This document shows, piece after piece, positions 22,561 to 36,397 of a DNA stretch of 64,000 nt. The position numbers were made by a program, and so were the translations under genes. This DNA is from Helopsaltes ochotensis (lineage: Eukaryota; Chordata; Aves; Passeriformes; Locustellidae). Below the pieces are notes generated by a model. It did not search any database. It was not told the DNA's origin and saw only the letters and a list, made by a program, of their open reading frames with translations. Position 1 is the first letter of the stretch. The number at the start of each line of letters is the position of its first letter. The stretch spans positions 4,898,184 through 4,962,183 of the forward strand of contig VXBM01000001.1 in assembly GCA_013400155.1 (NCBI GenBank), written 5' to 3'.

Positions 22561-25500
22561 ATGAAGCATAGATGTTTATTCCTTAACCGTATTTAGCCAG
22601 GAAGAAATACATCAGCCTTCCTGCAGAAGATGATTGCCTCCTAAGAGCTGGAAAGAGCCACAAATTCCAACACAGATCTTCTGGTAAAGTTGTTTAAACT
22701 CAACAGCCTCTGATCTGTTGAATCAAAATTAGTTTGGTTAGCCAATTAAACAATTGTTCCAATTTTAATGAAGCAAATCAGAAGGCTTTGCCAGCAGGCC
22801 TGAGGAGGTAGCTACCACCGGTATGGAGAGCAAGGGCAGGGACGTCCCTGACAACTACATCCATTGTGAGCTGTTGCTGGAGACTACATTTGAGTTTGAT
22901 TATGAGACAGCAATGTGGAAATATCAAGAATTCTATTAAAACTGAGATTTGTCCTGTTTAATCTTTCCTCTTTCTCCATTAAGTTCTTCTGTTCACAAAT
23001 GAGGAAATTACTTTCTAATGCTATTTGATATTGGCACCTTCCTATCTCCTACATGTCTATGAAGTAAGTTGCCAAATCATTTATTTTTGTGTCTTCATTG
23101 TACAAACGGTACTTTGGCATCTGTCATGTTCCTGATTTTTATCTCCTCCTATTTGAAGCCCCCTAATGATTTGTAGAAAAAGCAAGTAAAGCTAAAAATG
23201 GACGTTCACATATGCCAGTAACATCACATTCAGTAACTGGAGCTCTTTCTCATTTAGCTGTACCCATGTACAATTTCAGGGATGCACTGTGCCTCCCAAC
23301 AAGCCCTGAGGAAGGTGTACACTACAATCAGGTAGCTGATTCCCAAGCTTACGACTTCCTGACAGTCAGGGAAAAACAGTGGGGCTATACATGAGGGGCA
23401 GTGGCTCCTGCTGTCCAGTTCCTGTCACAGGTACTGGTTGCTCCAAACTAGTCATTAAAGACTAATGATATTCTGTAATTATCTAGAGGTTATGTGGAGA
23501 TAGCTGGCAGTGCATATCTGGTTTGTCAAATTCAATAAATGCTGTGTTCCACATTTGTTTGTCATGCAGGGAATATGAAACATGAATCTTAACTAGACAC
23601 TAGATGTCAGTGTTGCTGTGCTAAAAGGCAAATGCTGTTTATTTGTTTGGCTGATAAAGTAATTTCCTCAAGAAAAGAACTTCTATATTTAAAGATACAG
23701 TTTAGAGTCAGTTACAAAAAATAATCAAAGACAAGCCCCAGTGCAGTATTTCAAGAGCAGCTGTGCAAGTTTTTGATATTTTGAAGTTGCAATTACCATT
23801 TCAGTGCATAATCATTGTTAGACAAGTGCCTTTAAAAAATAGCATTTGATTGATGATCAGTTTCCTTCCTTGTTCTAAAATCCCAAACCTTTGTATAAGT
23901 AGCTACAATCATTGTATTGCATTTCACTTGTTTATAAGATAAAATAGACCTAATAATATAATATCTAATCCTATTATAAGAGTATTGGATTTCCTAAATT
24001 CCAGCTATTTATGGACATTTTCTCTTAATTATTCCTGTTTAACACCATTGGATATCAATGTCATTGTGTGGAGACAGAATTTCTAGAACATGAAGACTTC
24101 CAATATGATAGGCAATTTGGAAAACAGTTTCTTTTGAAAATTCGTATATCTAAAGGCAGATCTGACAGATGATGACATTTTAGAAGGACATAAGAGGTAG
24201 AATTTGACCCATGGACCTTTGTTATTCCTGGCTCCTCTACCTCTAGGGTGAACAAATCGCTGCCATCTCCACAACTACTTACTGCCAAGTGCACTAAAGG
24301 TGCTGGTTCTATTGTCTGTCTACAGAGCATCTATTTCGAGACAAAGTTTAGAAATCAGTTTAATAAACAGTCATGGAAAACTGAAGAAGACAACAGTGCA
24401 CATCCTGAATTCAGATTAAGCTTATTCTGCTGTTAGGATAAAAACAGATGTCAAAGGCTCTCATTAAAAATAAAGTTGAAATTTCCTGTTGATCTGAAAA
24501 TCTCCCAAGAAGTCAAAGATGTGGAAATTGCACCCTTTTTCTCAGCTGATCAATTTGGTAAACAGAATCCCAGTTTAGGCTAAAATATTAGAAAATACAT
24601 CCAAATAACCTGATTTATTCCCTCTAGCTCCATCTCCTATGATGCATATAAGGCCTCTCAACTTCATGCACAATTCACAAGATTTTTCTATTACTGTTGA
24701 TACAAGAGCATCCTTAGTCTTCATTATCATGGACTGAAGTAGTTGAAGTCCTGTTCCACAGTTTATTTGATGGTAGCATTACTTCCACTCTTAACATGCT
24801 AAAGAATCACAGATACACTATAGAAGAACTATTACAGTTTTAATTCCTAACATCTATTTTAGTTTTCTTGCCTATGACTGACTACAGACTTACGTAAGAA
24901 TCTTATAATACCTTGAAAACCAGATTGCTTCTTTCATTCCTTTTGTTGTAATTAAGGGAACACTCAAAGCATCAACCTTGATCCTAAAACTTCTATGTAC
25001 TTCAAAAAATTTCATTAAAATTAAGTTCTCTGCAAGTCCTTTTAAAGATGTATAGTGTAAATAATAGCAGTATGATCCTGTAAAGACTAACTGATGCAGT
25101 TATGGAAATAATACATCAGACTTTGATAAAAAAAAATTCATAGAATCAACTCCCTATATCATCTCTGAAGTTTGGGCTTATTTTTGTAAAATGTACATAA
25201 TTTTACTAAACAAATCCTCTAGAGATATATTATGTAGAATCCTGTCTAGTGTCCTTTAATTGTCCCTGCTAGTCCCACATTTGTTTTGTGGTAGGTGATT
25301 TTGGTCTCCAGAGTTTAGTCTGGCAACTCTGCTCCGAACACAGCTCACTACAAGATTACACATGCATGTAGGCATGCATAAGCTTGAGTAGTGACTTCAG
25401 CCTATCAGGAATTTAATTTAAGAGTAATTACCAGTATGTACAAAATACTACTTCTTAGTTTTATCAACCTGCATTTAAGTAAGTGGAATACAGAAACTCC

Positions 25501-27719
25501 TCCACCATGTTCCAATTTTCATTTGAGGAGATTTTAGAAGTTCATTATGCTTAAATTCCCTGAAGTATGAACTATTTCCTAAGAGAGCAAAGAATGCCTA
25601 ATCTTACTTTTATGGCTAGATCTGCTTTGGTGAAAAGTGATGGCATCCAATTACATATATACAAGAGAAAGGCAAAATTCTTTTTTTCGGTTTGATGTCA
25701 GAGTGATTATATAAGATGAAAAAATCATAGAAAATAAAAAGCAAGAGAAGGAAAATCTAGTGATGTGGAAATAAATAAAAGAAAACTGACAAGCAATGTA
25801 CTTATTTTACTTAAATTACATTGTTTCCCACTGGATTTTTTTGAAGGGGAAAAAAAGAATACATGAGAAAAGTTACAGTCCATTGTATTTTTAAAACATA
25901 ATGGACAAGATATGCATTCCCTCTTTCCCTGACATGCATTTTTGTGCATAATGTCTACCATGTATACATATTCATAACATTCACTTATGAGAATTGAGGA
26001 AAGGTACAAATCATTGACAGGGAATGTTTGGAATCTGAAGTCTTCTGTATAAAAAGGTGACAGACCAGTCACTGTCATCTGAATCGTGCAAGCAGCTACG
26101 CACAATTTGTGTTCCCAGCATTCTCCATAACGTGGAAAAGAAAGGTGCCTTGAAGTCTGAGTCCAAGATGTAATGTTAATAGAGATGTATGGTCTCATTC
26201 CTGCAAACAAGTTCCACAAAACACCTGGTTTTTAGAGATATGTTTTGTCTTAACTTAGTAGTTGAGCTCTTAACTTGGGAATCCAGAAGGCCAGCCGTGA
26301 AAACTACTGTGGAGCTGATGAATTCATTAGTTTCTTTCGCTGGCACTCCTTTAAGCAACGAAAATCAGAGATTATTTGCAATATACAGTGCTGCAGTCAT
26401 TTGTTTGGAATCTCACTGTCAGATTTTTAAAAACTAAGGTATAAGACATAATATAATGCAATGATGACAGAATCGACCCTCACTGTATCTTATTATTTCG
26501 TTGGGGTTACATAGTAAAGTAGTACAGTAGCTGCATGTAGAGGCTGTTAGTATTCAGGTTGAGGTGATCAATAACTGATCCTTTAGTGAAAAGTGAAGGA
26601 TATAGGGATATAAAAAAGCTGCTCTGAGCACTGAAGTAGGATGAATCAGTTAAAAATTCCTATTTCACAGTTTTTAATGAACATGCCTATAGAGTACTGC
26701 TGTGAGCCTTCATTTAATTAATAATACCATGAGCCATTCTGCTAGAACTGACCTTTTATTAGTAAAGGTATACTACTGATTGCCAGAGTTTAGAAAGAAT
26801 AGGGATTATATTTCAAATTAAATACAATTTTATGTTATTTAATCACCAATATCATTAAGACATGATGTACTGAAACACTATCAACCTTTCTATTGAAAGT
26901 ATTTCCAGAACACTATTCATTCCATGGCACCTAAGTGGAATGGGAAAGATAACTATCCTAAATGGCAACCATTAATCTAACTTAGTTACAAATATCAAGT
27001 TATGATATTTATAGCCAGCAATACTGAGCTGTGCAATATCCACAAGAGGATATAGAAGTAAAAATGGCAGACTCAAAAAACCACTGAAGAAAGTTATCTA
27101 CTGCAACTAAAAAGAAATATTGCAGCTTGTACCCTGGGGGAGATTCTGCTACTTGCTGAAACCACATTCAATTTGCAAGTGGTAAGTCAAAATGTTAACA
27201 GTTACATATCTAGATGACTGCCTTTCTTGAATGGAAACAAAACATAACTGCATGGAAGATAAGGGTCAGGATGTGAAGTGAGGTTTGAGTGAAAAACATT
27301 TTCTTTAGCATTTCATAAAATATTCTCTCAAGTTTTCATTACACTGGCCTTAAATATACTGCTCATAAAAGATGGATTGTGTTATTTAGATTTACATTAG
27401 GATCTGTTTTAATGTTTTTTATTAATCTTGGTTGAGTAAATCCATGCCAATCTGTCCCTGTAAAACTTCTATTTGAACCTCAGCATTAATAGAGTCAGTA
27501 TTTGCCAGGTTTCTATAATATGAGTCTGTTAACAAAATAATACTATTCTGACTACTTCATTTATCTTAGATATGGTCATAATCCAGCCACAAATGTTAAG
27601 AACTAGAAAAACTAAGAAGACTAGTGAAGCATTTTGATATTTTCTTACTTGAAGACAACGATACTTGCAGAAAAATATGCCCATACATCAGAATACTAAA
27701 TTTTTCTCCCAGTTAAAAA

Positions 27720-27745
27720 GAAGCTAATATGTGAATATTAGCTTC
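27720..27745. repeat. Short inverted repeat, 11-bp arms
   Basis: GAAGCTAATAT, spacer GTGA, then ATATTAGCTTC: an exact 11-bp inverted repeat with a 4-base loop. AT-rich, so it could be chance or a hairpin. Confidence 0.6.
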
Positions 27746-28154
27746 ATTAATATATGAAGGTAGTGTTGTACTGTGATTAACACCACAGGATGAAAAACAA
27801 AGCTTTAAACTTATGTTGACATCCATGATTTGTATTGATTTGCAGTTCAGTGCAACCTTCAGAACAACACAAATACACCATCCTTGGAGCCTAAGAATCT
27901 TTATGAAAAGACATCACAGCGCTGGTCCCAGATGCCCAGCACATGCATCCACACGGATCCTCGGCAAGGAGCGATTTAGCTGTCTTTGGAACATCACCCA
28001 TTCTGAATCTATAGCAACCCTCCTCTAATATGCGAAGCTATTTTTAGCATCAGGGCAGCCTTGAAAACAGCAGGTAAAGCATGAAAAGAATGAATAAGTG
28101 GTTGTGGTGCTTGCCTGTGAATAGAAGCTATATATAGCTCTTGAGAGAGATCTT

Positions 28155-28178
28155 AATATATATGTATATATATAATAT
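28155..28178. repeat. AT-dinucleotide repeat
   Basis: Imperfect (AT)n run with one G interruption. Confidence 0.7.
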
Positions 28179-30257
28179 GCATGTGAAAGGATATCTGTCT
28201 TCCTGAGGGGGAAGCAGGGGTGTCAGAAACATAGAGTAGAGCATTATTGCTGTTTGTGACCTGAGCAGCTATCTAAAAAGTCATTATTTCCAATTGTTCT
28301 GTTTAAGAAAATAAATTGTTAATGGAATTGGGTATCTTTATTTGCAATGAATGTATAGCCTTCATTTCCCTGAGTGAAGAAAAAAATTGAACAGCAGGAG
28401 ACTATTTGCAGTTCCAAGCTCTTTTCAGCCATTACTTGCTCCAAGAAATTCTAGCAAATCTCTCAGGTCTCCCTTTCCATGCCTAGGAGCCACCATCTCA
28501 GTTTCGGTGATGTTAACTTTTCTCTTGAGTTCCCAAACCTGATTTTTTTTGTCCTTGTCTTTTTCTCTTATATATTCATCCATTTGCTTCTAAAAAAAAA
28601 TCTTGGGAAAAAAGGCCACATGTGCCTTTGTTTAATCAGTACTGTGTGCCATTTATTTAGCTGGGGAGCTATATTGCTTCATGAAGGAGCTTATTATTTC
28701 TTACTGATGTGTTATATTGAGCCTGGGAATTAGGCCCCTCAGTTTTAATGACTCTGCCCAAATCACAAGGGCAGCAACAGTGGAAACTTACAGATGCCTA
28801 CAAGTGATCGGTTTCAAAAAGAAAGTCAGCTGCATAGTATTTGGATTATTGTCTTAGAAAAGTGGTAATTAGGAATCATTTTGAACTTAAAATGTGAATG
28901 TTACCATGTTCAAGGTAGGGAAAATCCTTCAGCTTCTGAACAGTCATAACTGAAGTGTGTATTTCTCGGTTGCTATGAAAATTATATTTAAAACTACAGT
29001 CAGTTCTTAGATAAAGATGTTGTGTTGGTTTTGTTCTTCCACTGCAGAGGGAAAGGGCCAGCAGCCAAAAGAGCAAATCTTTTCTTAAAGCTGTACTAAA
29101 TATGTAGCATACTGGCATATGAAAAAACAGATGTAATGAAATTTTCAGCACTTTGAAGTCTCCTCTGCAGGGCCAATGCAGCTGGTAAGAAAAAGGGACC
29201 TTGGAGTTCAGCTTGGTGCAGTGCTTCACTTGATGTAGAATCTGTGCTAGGCTTGTGCAGTGGCAGCATTCCTGCCATAATGTAGGGTGGGATGTCAAGC
29301 AGATTTGGTATTTGCTTAAGGTAAAAAGGATTAACTCTTACTGAAATTAGGTATTTTTCCAAATTTCTTGAGTTGTTGAGAACAATAAAAACATCTGTAA
29401 AATGTTGTAAATTTGTCCACACTTGTGGAGCTATCACCAACAACCCCTTAAAATGTTTCAGTGCTGATCCAAATCTCTGTTTTGTAAAGCATGTCGATTA
29501 GCAATGATGAAACAATAATATGTGTTTGATGAGGCACATCCTTCCTATTGTGCAGTTCATTATGTCCATGGCACTCCAGCAAGGTTTCTACTTGAAGTAT
29601 TTCAGTGACTTCAGTGGCGCTAAGATTTCTTTGATTGTAAATTATTCAGGACATAGAAACCTGTTTTTAACAAGTAAAGACTTTCTCCTCAAAAGCCTGT
29701 TGTCTCTGCCATGTAACAAATAAATTTCCTATGTACATTTAAATAAATAATATTTTGTTACTTCTTTTCTGTCTTCAAAATGACAAGGAAAATTAAAGAC
29801 AAGTTTATAAAGACTAGAATAACTCTTCAGGGAGCCAGTGCCATGAAAAAGTACAGAAGGGCATGTAAGATAGCACAGGTCAAGGAAAGGATTTTGTAAC
29901 ATGCCGTCTGTTTTTAATTAGCATCTTGGCACACTGGAAGAGCTCAGACATTTTTCCATTAAGAAATGTATTACAGACTTTTCTAGCTGCCAATTAAATG
30001 GCATTTAGCTACACTGACAGTAGTATGTTGTTTTGGGTCTGTAGAAAGCACTTGCTCATGGTAGAAAATCTGGGACATTTTGTTTTGTATACAGAGTTCT
30101 TACTGGACTGGATTTTCTATTCCTCCTATTTTGAATATAGGCATGAAGGATACCTTCTGTGAATAACTACCAAATTAAGAGTGCAAGGAGCTGGCAGAAT
30201 ACAGATGATAATTATGAAGTGTCAGTTTGTGTACACCTGTTGAATTTCTGTCCTCCA

Positions 30258-30289
30258 GTTAGATGGTAATTTTTAAATTACCATCTAAC
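30258..30289. repeat. Perfect inverted repeat, 15-bp arms
   Basis: GTTAGATGGTAATTT, spacer TT, then AAATTACCATCTAAC: a perfect 32-base palindrome-like element with a 2-base centre. Pairing stops abruptly on both sides. Confidence 0.8.
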
Positions 30290-32688
30290 CATTGTAGGTA
30301 ATGGGGTGTTTTATGAGGTTCATATTTTATCCTGGTAGACACCGAGGTACTTTGTCACCAGTTCTGTCCTATGGTTCATTTAAATATGAGCATTTGTAAC
30401 ATGAAGCTGTCTCTCAAATGTGCAGCTCCCTATGCATTTTCTCTAACAGTGAAACCAATGCTCTCTGCCCACTCCTGTCCTCAGTTGCTTGTTCTGGCTC
30501 TGGCAACTTTCTGGGGGAAGGGGGAGGGTGGGTTTGAAAGATTTGGGCTTGTTTCGGGTTTTATTTGTTTTCTGGTTCTTTTACCAGCTAATTTATTTAA
30601 TCCAGTTAAGCATTAGAACAGAAACTCCAGCAGTGATCTGTGGAAGAGAGCAGAATCAATAGTACTTGCAAGAGTTGGGAAGAGAGAAACTATCCTATTA
30701 AGGAAAGCATTGCACAGAAATATGGTCTTAAAATGACCATGCCAGTTTTGAAGAAGCTGGCAATTATAAATTAAGCATAGATTCTCTCACTGGTGTCATG
30801 GTTTTAATGTCTGATAGAGCTATACAGGGGGAAAAAAGGCAAAAAGTAACTTGCATATTTGAACAAGACTTCTTGCTGAGAGGTTCATATAGAGGGCACT
30901 TAATCTTACAGTGGGATGTATGCTAGGTTATGAGTGTGATGTCAGTTCCGCTGAAATGGATGGGCATGTTGACTGTCTCAGAATTGTCCCCATTTCCAAC
31001 ATGGGAGAAGTTAATCTTCCCTGAGTAAACCACAGGCAAATTTTCTTGAGAGTTGTCTTGAAAGATTGAAAAAAGTCCAGTTTTCTGCCACAGGTGGAAA
31101 CCTCATGTTCTTTTATATTGTTTCCTTTCTTACACTTCCCCCTATATTAGGTGTGGTATCAGTTCCTGCTGTGAACCATGAAGTAGCACAGCTTCATACA
31201 TCTTTGAATTGGGCTCTGGTTTGCTCTTGAGCTTGCATGTTTGTTCTTTCATTTCCCCCTCCAACTTTAAATATCCATTGTTAGCATTTTCAAGGCAAAA
31301 CACAGACAATAGAAGCAAAGCAAGAGCTGTTTTTGTAGGTCTGGAGAAAAGTGGCTGGTTATCAGGAGAGCAGTTAACGTGGTGCTGCAGGGTTGGGTGC
31401 TGCAAGGCACATTGGTTTATAACAGAACTTAGAAGCAAACGAAGCATCAAGAATCGTAAGGATGTTTAAAGTTCTTAGTTGCAACAAAATAAAACCTAGA
31501 AATACATTAATTTTGCCTGGCTTCCCTTTGAAAAAATATACTGTGCATCTGTTTCTCTTAAAGAGAGATCATTCAGATATCAGCACATCTCTCCTGACAT
31601 ATTTTTTGTCATTGGTCAAATTCTGGTGTACCTAAACCAGCAAGCAGTTCCAGAGACACCTGCACATTCACCAGGATATGCTCAGGTGCACCTGCATATT
31701 CACCAGTGGAGCAGGTGTTGTACATCACTGTGAAATTTTGGCCATGAGAGCTCACTTCAGAGGTGACCACATTTAAGTCCATTAAGTTCCATGAACTGTG
31801 AACTGGCTACTTTACATAGGGGAAAGGAGATCACCCTCCAAGTCTTTCTTTCCTCCAAAGCTGTCAGCAGTTAAGCAGCCGTTTCCTTGCCTTTTTGACA
31901 CGGGTACTGGCCTGGTTGTTCTGCTTTTAATGAAACTGGTATAATAAAGAGGGATGCCCATAATACGAACCTGTGCTGACAGGATAGGGCAAAGTAAGCA
32001 GAACTTTCCAAATAAAAAGTTCTGGGCAGAGTTGTGATCATTACCAAACTCGTCTGTGCTATGAGCTGTTGTAAAGGCATCTCAAGTTTTATTATACTTA
32101 ACCTGCAGAAGGCCTCTTCCTGGCAATGACTCTTGGTGCCAGATCCACCAGGAAGCATAGTCTTTTCAGAACTCTTTAGAATTCACAAGACTTAGTTTTG
32201 TTTATTGAAAGTACAGCCTCATTCTCAGCTGCTTTAAATTTGCCATTTGCTGCAGAATTTCTTAAAAGGGTGGAGCCAAGAGAGCAGAAACTCAGACTCA
32301 AAATGAGATATTTGTAGGAGTCTTTGATCTCAAAATTCTTCTGCTCCAAACACAGTGGTAACATAGCAATGACAATGTTTTGTTCTTTAGGAGACCCATG
32401 AATACTGGGTGTGATTTGAGCTATTGCTCATCTGTGTGGTGTAATATTATGGGCTTAATACCAAGCACAGTAAAGTCTCATCATTACCATCAGTGGATTT
32501 TGGATTAGGCCACGTATGTGCAAGCAGCTCATCCTGAACAGAGAAAAGGCAACTAAGTTTTCCAAAAGCAGGATGAAATTAAGGGTAACTGTAACGGGAT
32601 ATGGATGTGCAAAGGGCAATGTGCTGAGCATGAAATCACAGGAAGATTATTCAAGTTTTGTGCTTGGTAATGAAAACATTCTAGTCTA

Positions 32689-32704
32689 ATGCAAATATGC
32701 AAAT
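32689..32704 (+). promoter_or_regulatory. Two adjacent POU octamers
   Basis: The consensus octamer ATGCAAAT occurs twice, back to back with no spacer, about 400 bases upstream of the CpG island at 33.1 kb. POU-domain factors bind this motif. Function here is inferred only. Confidence 0.35.
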
Positions 32705-33109
32705 ATAGTCTTTGGCATGGAGTTAATACATTGAAAAATATTAAATATTTTTTAAAATAATTTTTGTTCTATGTTCTGACCATTTGTGTTTGCTGTCCAC
32801 TAATATTTTAGCAAATACTTGTAGAAGTATTAATATTTTAACCAGATATTGGAGAATATGTGCTAAAAATATATGCTTAGACAATAATAGTAATAATAAT
32901 AAAAATCATGGTTGCTCTAGAAATTAAGCCATGGAAGTTGTGCTTAGTCTGACCAAAGAACACAAGCAGTGGTGGGTGGTGAATACCTCTAGTGGTAGCA
33001 GGCAAAAGTAGCTTTAATTTTGACTGTCATATACTTGCACCAAGATTTTTACTAGATGGTTGATTATCATCAAAAATTGTTGTTACCAAGCAATTTGGAC
33101 GCATTGGAA

Positions 33110-33830
33110 GCGATTTGTCCCTGACCACACAGAGCCGCTGCGTGGGAAGCCATCGGTCCTAAGGCGCAGTTGTTGGTGACCGCCGGAGAGGTGAGATATG
33201 ACGGCACATTGGTGCAGGAAACCCTGCGGCCGCTCGGCGCGGGCCCGCTCGGCTCCTTCCCGCCGCCACGGCGAGGGCTGGCACCGCACTGCCCGCGGGC
33301 CCGTGCAAGGCGAGGGGCGGCCCTGTCGCTCCCNNNNNNNNNNNNNNNNNNNNNNNNNNNNNNNNNNNNNNNNNNNNNNNNNNNNNNNNNNNNNNNNNNN
33401 NNNNNNNNNNNNNNNNNNNNNNNNNNNNNNNNNNNNNNNNNNNNNNNNNNNNNNNNNNNNNNNNNNNNNNNNNNNNNNCGGAACGCGCCTGACCGCCGGC
33501 CCCCTCCGCGGCACGGCAAGGTGCAGGGTTTTCGGCTAGAACGTCAAGTGATGGGAAGCAGACCGAGGAACGCATCCACAACTCCCTCATCCCCCCTGCT
33601 GGAACCTGGCAGAAAGAAAAAGAAATAAATTTTGAATCCCATTGTGCCTACTCAGTACCTGAAACACCCGGGAAAACAAGCAGGGACCGAGGGGCAGGCG
33701 CTGGTCCGTGGGCGCAGCAGGCCACTGCCTGCTCCGCTGGCCCGCAAACAAACAGCGATGGCATCGGCAAAGGGTGAGCCAAGTGTCGCCGGGCTGCAGA
33801 GAAGCTATGCCCCTGAAATTCCGTGAACCG
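33110..33830 (+). promoter_or_regulatory. CpG island 5' of LGI1, candidate upstream promoter
   Basis: A CpG-rich block interrupted by a 145-base N gap, lying 2.9-3.6 kb upstream of the LGI1 start codon. The plus strand contains donor-like sites GGAGAG|GTGAGA (near 33,190) and CAAAGG|GTGAGC (near 33,773). Together with the acceptor at 36,448-36,449 this suggests a non-coding first exon of LGI1. The island could instead serve an antisense or independent transcript; no conserved coding sequence is recognisable in it. Confidence 0.5.
33334..33478. other. Assembly gap (145 N)
   Basis: A run of 145 N inside the CpG island. Open frames crossing it are artefacts. Confidence 0.99.
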
Positions 33831-36397
33831 CTTTGTTTTTAAACTGCTACATGGCAGGAAATTAGATGCTGAGCTTGGCAGAAAAGGACCCTGGAAAATG
33901 TGAATATGCCTGTCTTTTGATGGGGCTGTTATAAATATTCATAATATTGCAATTTTGGAAAAAGCGGTTGTTTTGGCATGTGGTTTGGAATAGAAAACTA
34001 ACTTCCAGGCGGTTCTCTGCATGGACAAAACTGGAGTGAGGTTACTGCTCTGCTGCAGAATGTGCTTTTGTTACTGAAGAAAACACTACACTGCAAAGTT
34101 TTCAGGAGGTTCACAATGTGGTTGGAGTATTAATTAAAGAGAAATGCCTAGGTAATTGATGGTGGATTTCAGTGAATGAGCCAAAGGAAATGAAACACGG
34201 GGTTTCACCATCAATGGCAAAATATTGCCATGGCAATGAGTAGCTTTGCCAGGAATAAACAAACAAACAACAACAGGCCTCTTTCAGAAAAAAAAGAGTT
34301 GGGGAATTTTCTGTTCTCACCTCACCATGTCTGTGCCATTGGACATCTTGGAGGGGAGAAGATAGTGCACCCTACTTACAGTAGTCCTACAAATCCAGCT
34401 TCCTTCTCAGTAGGTACAATTAGATTATTTCCAGAACAAGAAGTCACCTTCATACTGGGGCATGGGAAGATATCAATATTTACTTAATAATTATTTCAGT
34501 GCCTTGTCTACTGTAATTCTATTCCGGTTTCTTACAGAAGGTGGATGGGCTCAGAAATAACCGGGGTTTCTGTCATTTTTAGCTGGTGCTGCTTCAGGGA
34601 GAGATTGGTGACAGGGAAGGTTTTCTTAAGAGCAAAAACATGGGTCCACACTTAAAATTAATAAAGACCTTTACGAAAACACAATGGAGAGAGCAAGGGA
34701 GCTGAGAAAGCATGAGCTCCCTTTCTTCCACAGGCTCAGGTGGCTGGTGAGAATTGTGCCCATGTACAGGCAGTGCCGTCCCCTCCCAGCAGGGCCTTTG
34801 AAGGTGGCCATCTGCCTCTGAAAGCTTTCTGGACATTTCTGGCTGCACCCAGTCACTCAGAGGATGGATGCAGTCCCACCACCTGGTGTGAGCTCTGGGT
34901 GTCTCCCCTCATCTCAGGGAGATGGACCTCCGCCACCACCCAGTCAAGGATTCCGCAGTGCTGGAGTCCTGCTTTGTGTCCATAGTCTGAATTTCTTGCA
35001 GTTTGTTGGGCTGTTGTTCTGCCCATAGCCTATCAAATCCCTGGTGGGCACCTGGCCATGCACTAAGGCCTTGCTGGGGTTGTTCCTGAGGAAGATAGAC
35101 ATGGTCTGATATAGATCTTGTGATTTTGTGGCTTGTACAGCAGGAGCAATGGGTCAGAGTCAGGTGGCCATGTGAAATCAAAGGAGGGTTAACCAGAAGT
35201 CAAAAGAGATCTCATCAGGAGATGAGGTGTCTCCTGGTGAGGAGGCAGCATCCATGTGAAGGAGCTAACAGTGAGCCTGACTGCATTAAGTGTCTGTACC
35301 ACGGGGTTGACCTCAGTAGTGTCTGTGAGCTGTCTAATGTAAACAGTCCAACGGGGAAGTGTTAAGACCTATTAAAGGGTGCAAAACTCTTCTAATAGCA
35401 ATACTATATTGAACAAAATATCATCCTGTATGGATTCCCAGACATTTGGCATTTGTTAGTTTTGTCTTAGCATTCTTAATAAAGTAATACTTAGGTGCTG
35501 CTTGAGTTTCCTGTAAAATATTTAGTGTAGTTTACTGTAAAGTCTTCAGACTGAGGATGTATCTGACAAAGCACACATACCACACCTAGCACTCATTTCA
35601 ATTGCTGCCTCCAGGCAGTATTGTAAAGGTTCATTATTACCACCAAGATTTGTCCTTATCCTGTCACTCTTCAAAGAAAGTCCATTCTTAGCTATGGGTT
35701 TAACACAGCTGGTATTTAAATGATTTTTTTTTCATCTAAAATGATCAAACCAGTTCCAAGAAAATACATTTTTAAACTTGAACTTTAAATTAATGTTGTC
35801 CATATAGAACTGTGCTTGATCCACCTATGCCTTTATTTAACCAGCTCAGAAAACATGCAAAAAATAAGAAGCATTCTTTTTCTGAGAGAAAAAAAAAAAA
35901 GAAAAAAAGAAAAAAAAAGCTGTATTTGGGGTCTATTTTGCATATTTTGTTAGGAATGATAGTCAAAGGCATTCTTTCATACATTGTAATATTTTCCATG
36001 TGTGGCAGTTTGTTTTTCAGTGGTAAAAATATGTGCAATAAAGGCTGAGGATAAAAATTAATCTAACAGTTTTTGCAGCAATGCTTTTGATGGTTACATT
36101 CGATTTCATTTTCCTGTGGATACTGCCATTAGTTCTGCTGCTTGCAATATATGAAGCATAATTCTGAAAGGTTCATGAGGTTGTAGGGATCCAGTAAGAG
36201 ATGACTGATTTCTCCCCCCACACACATACACTCCACTCCACACCCACTCACCCACCCACCAGCAAAACATAATGCTGTACTATTTTTGGAAACAGGGAAA
36301 GGGCCTCCCTGTGAAAACAGAAAGCAGTGTATTTCTCAGTTACATCACTTTGCAATCTAATGCTGTGTTGTGCTCAGTGTTTTTGTGGTGATGCAAG
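33831..36397. other. Region between the CpG island and LGI1 exon
   Basis: Possibly LGI1 intron 1. It includes an A-rich tract at 35,889-35,918 and a C/A-rich simple repeat at about 36,218-36,260. No coding exon or named transposon is visible. Confidence 0.5.

Larger units (their letters stand above)
20291..33109. other. Intergenic region between FRA10AC1 and LGI1
   Basis: About 12.8 kb of AT-rich DNA between two divergently transcribed genes. Recognised content: an ancient CR1 copy (about 22,175-22,560), two short inverted repeats (27,720-27,745 and 30,258-30,289), an AT-repeat (28,155-28,178) and a tandem POU octamer (32,689-32,704). The longest open frame (25,725-26,219, minus) begins at a non-ATG codon and shows no domain. 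I see no protein-coding gene. Confidence 0.6.

Noticed and set aside
25130..25160. TCATAGAATCA, a possible CR1 end
   Set aside because: The following sequence does not continue with CR1 blocks, and the motif is short enough to occur by chance.
25725..26219. 164-codon open frame on the minus strand, the longest in the FRA10AC1-LGI1 interval
   Set aside because: It begins at a non-ATG codon, has low-complexity Phe/Ser/Leu content typical of AT-rich DNA, and has no domain, splice context or promoter.
28876..29443. Overlapping minus-strand frames of 140 and 115 codons
   Set aside because: Two frames of the same DNA are open by chance; neither shows a domain or signal of selection visible by eye.
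33070..33628. Open frames on both strands across the second CpG island
   Set aside because: They depend on the 145-base N gap and on GC-rich composition; no recognisable protein.
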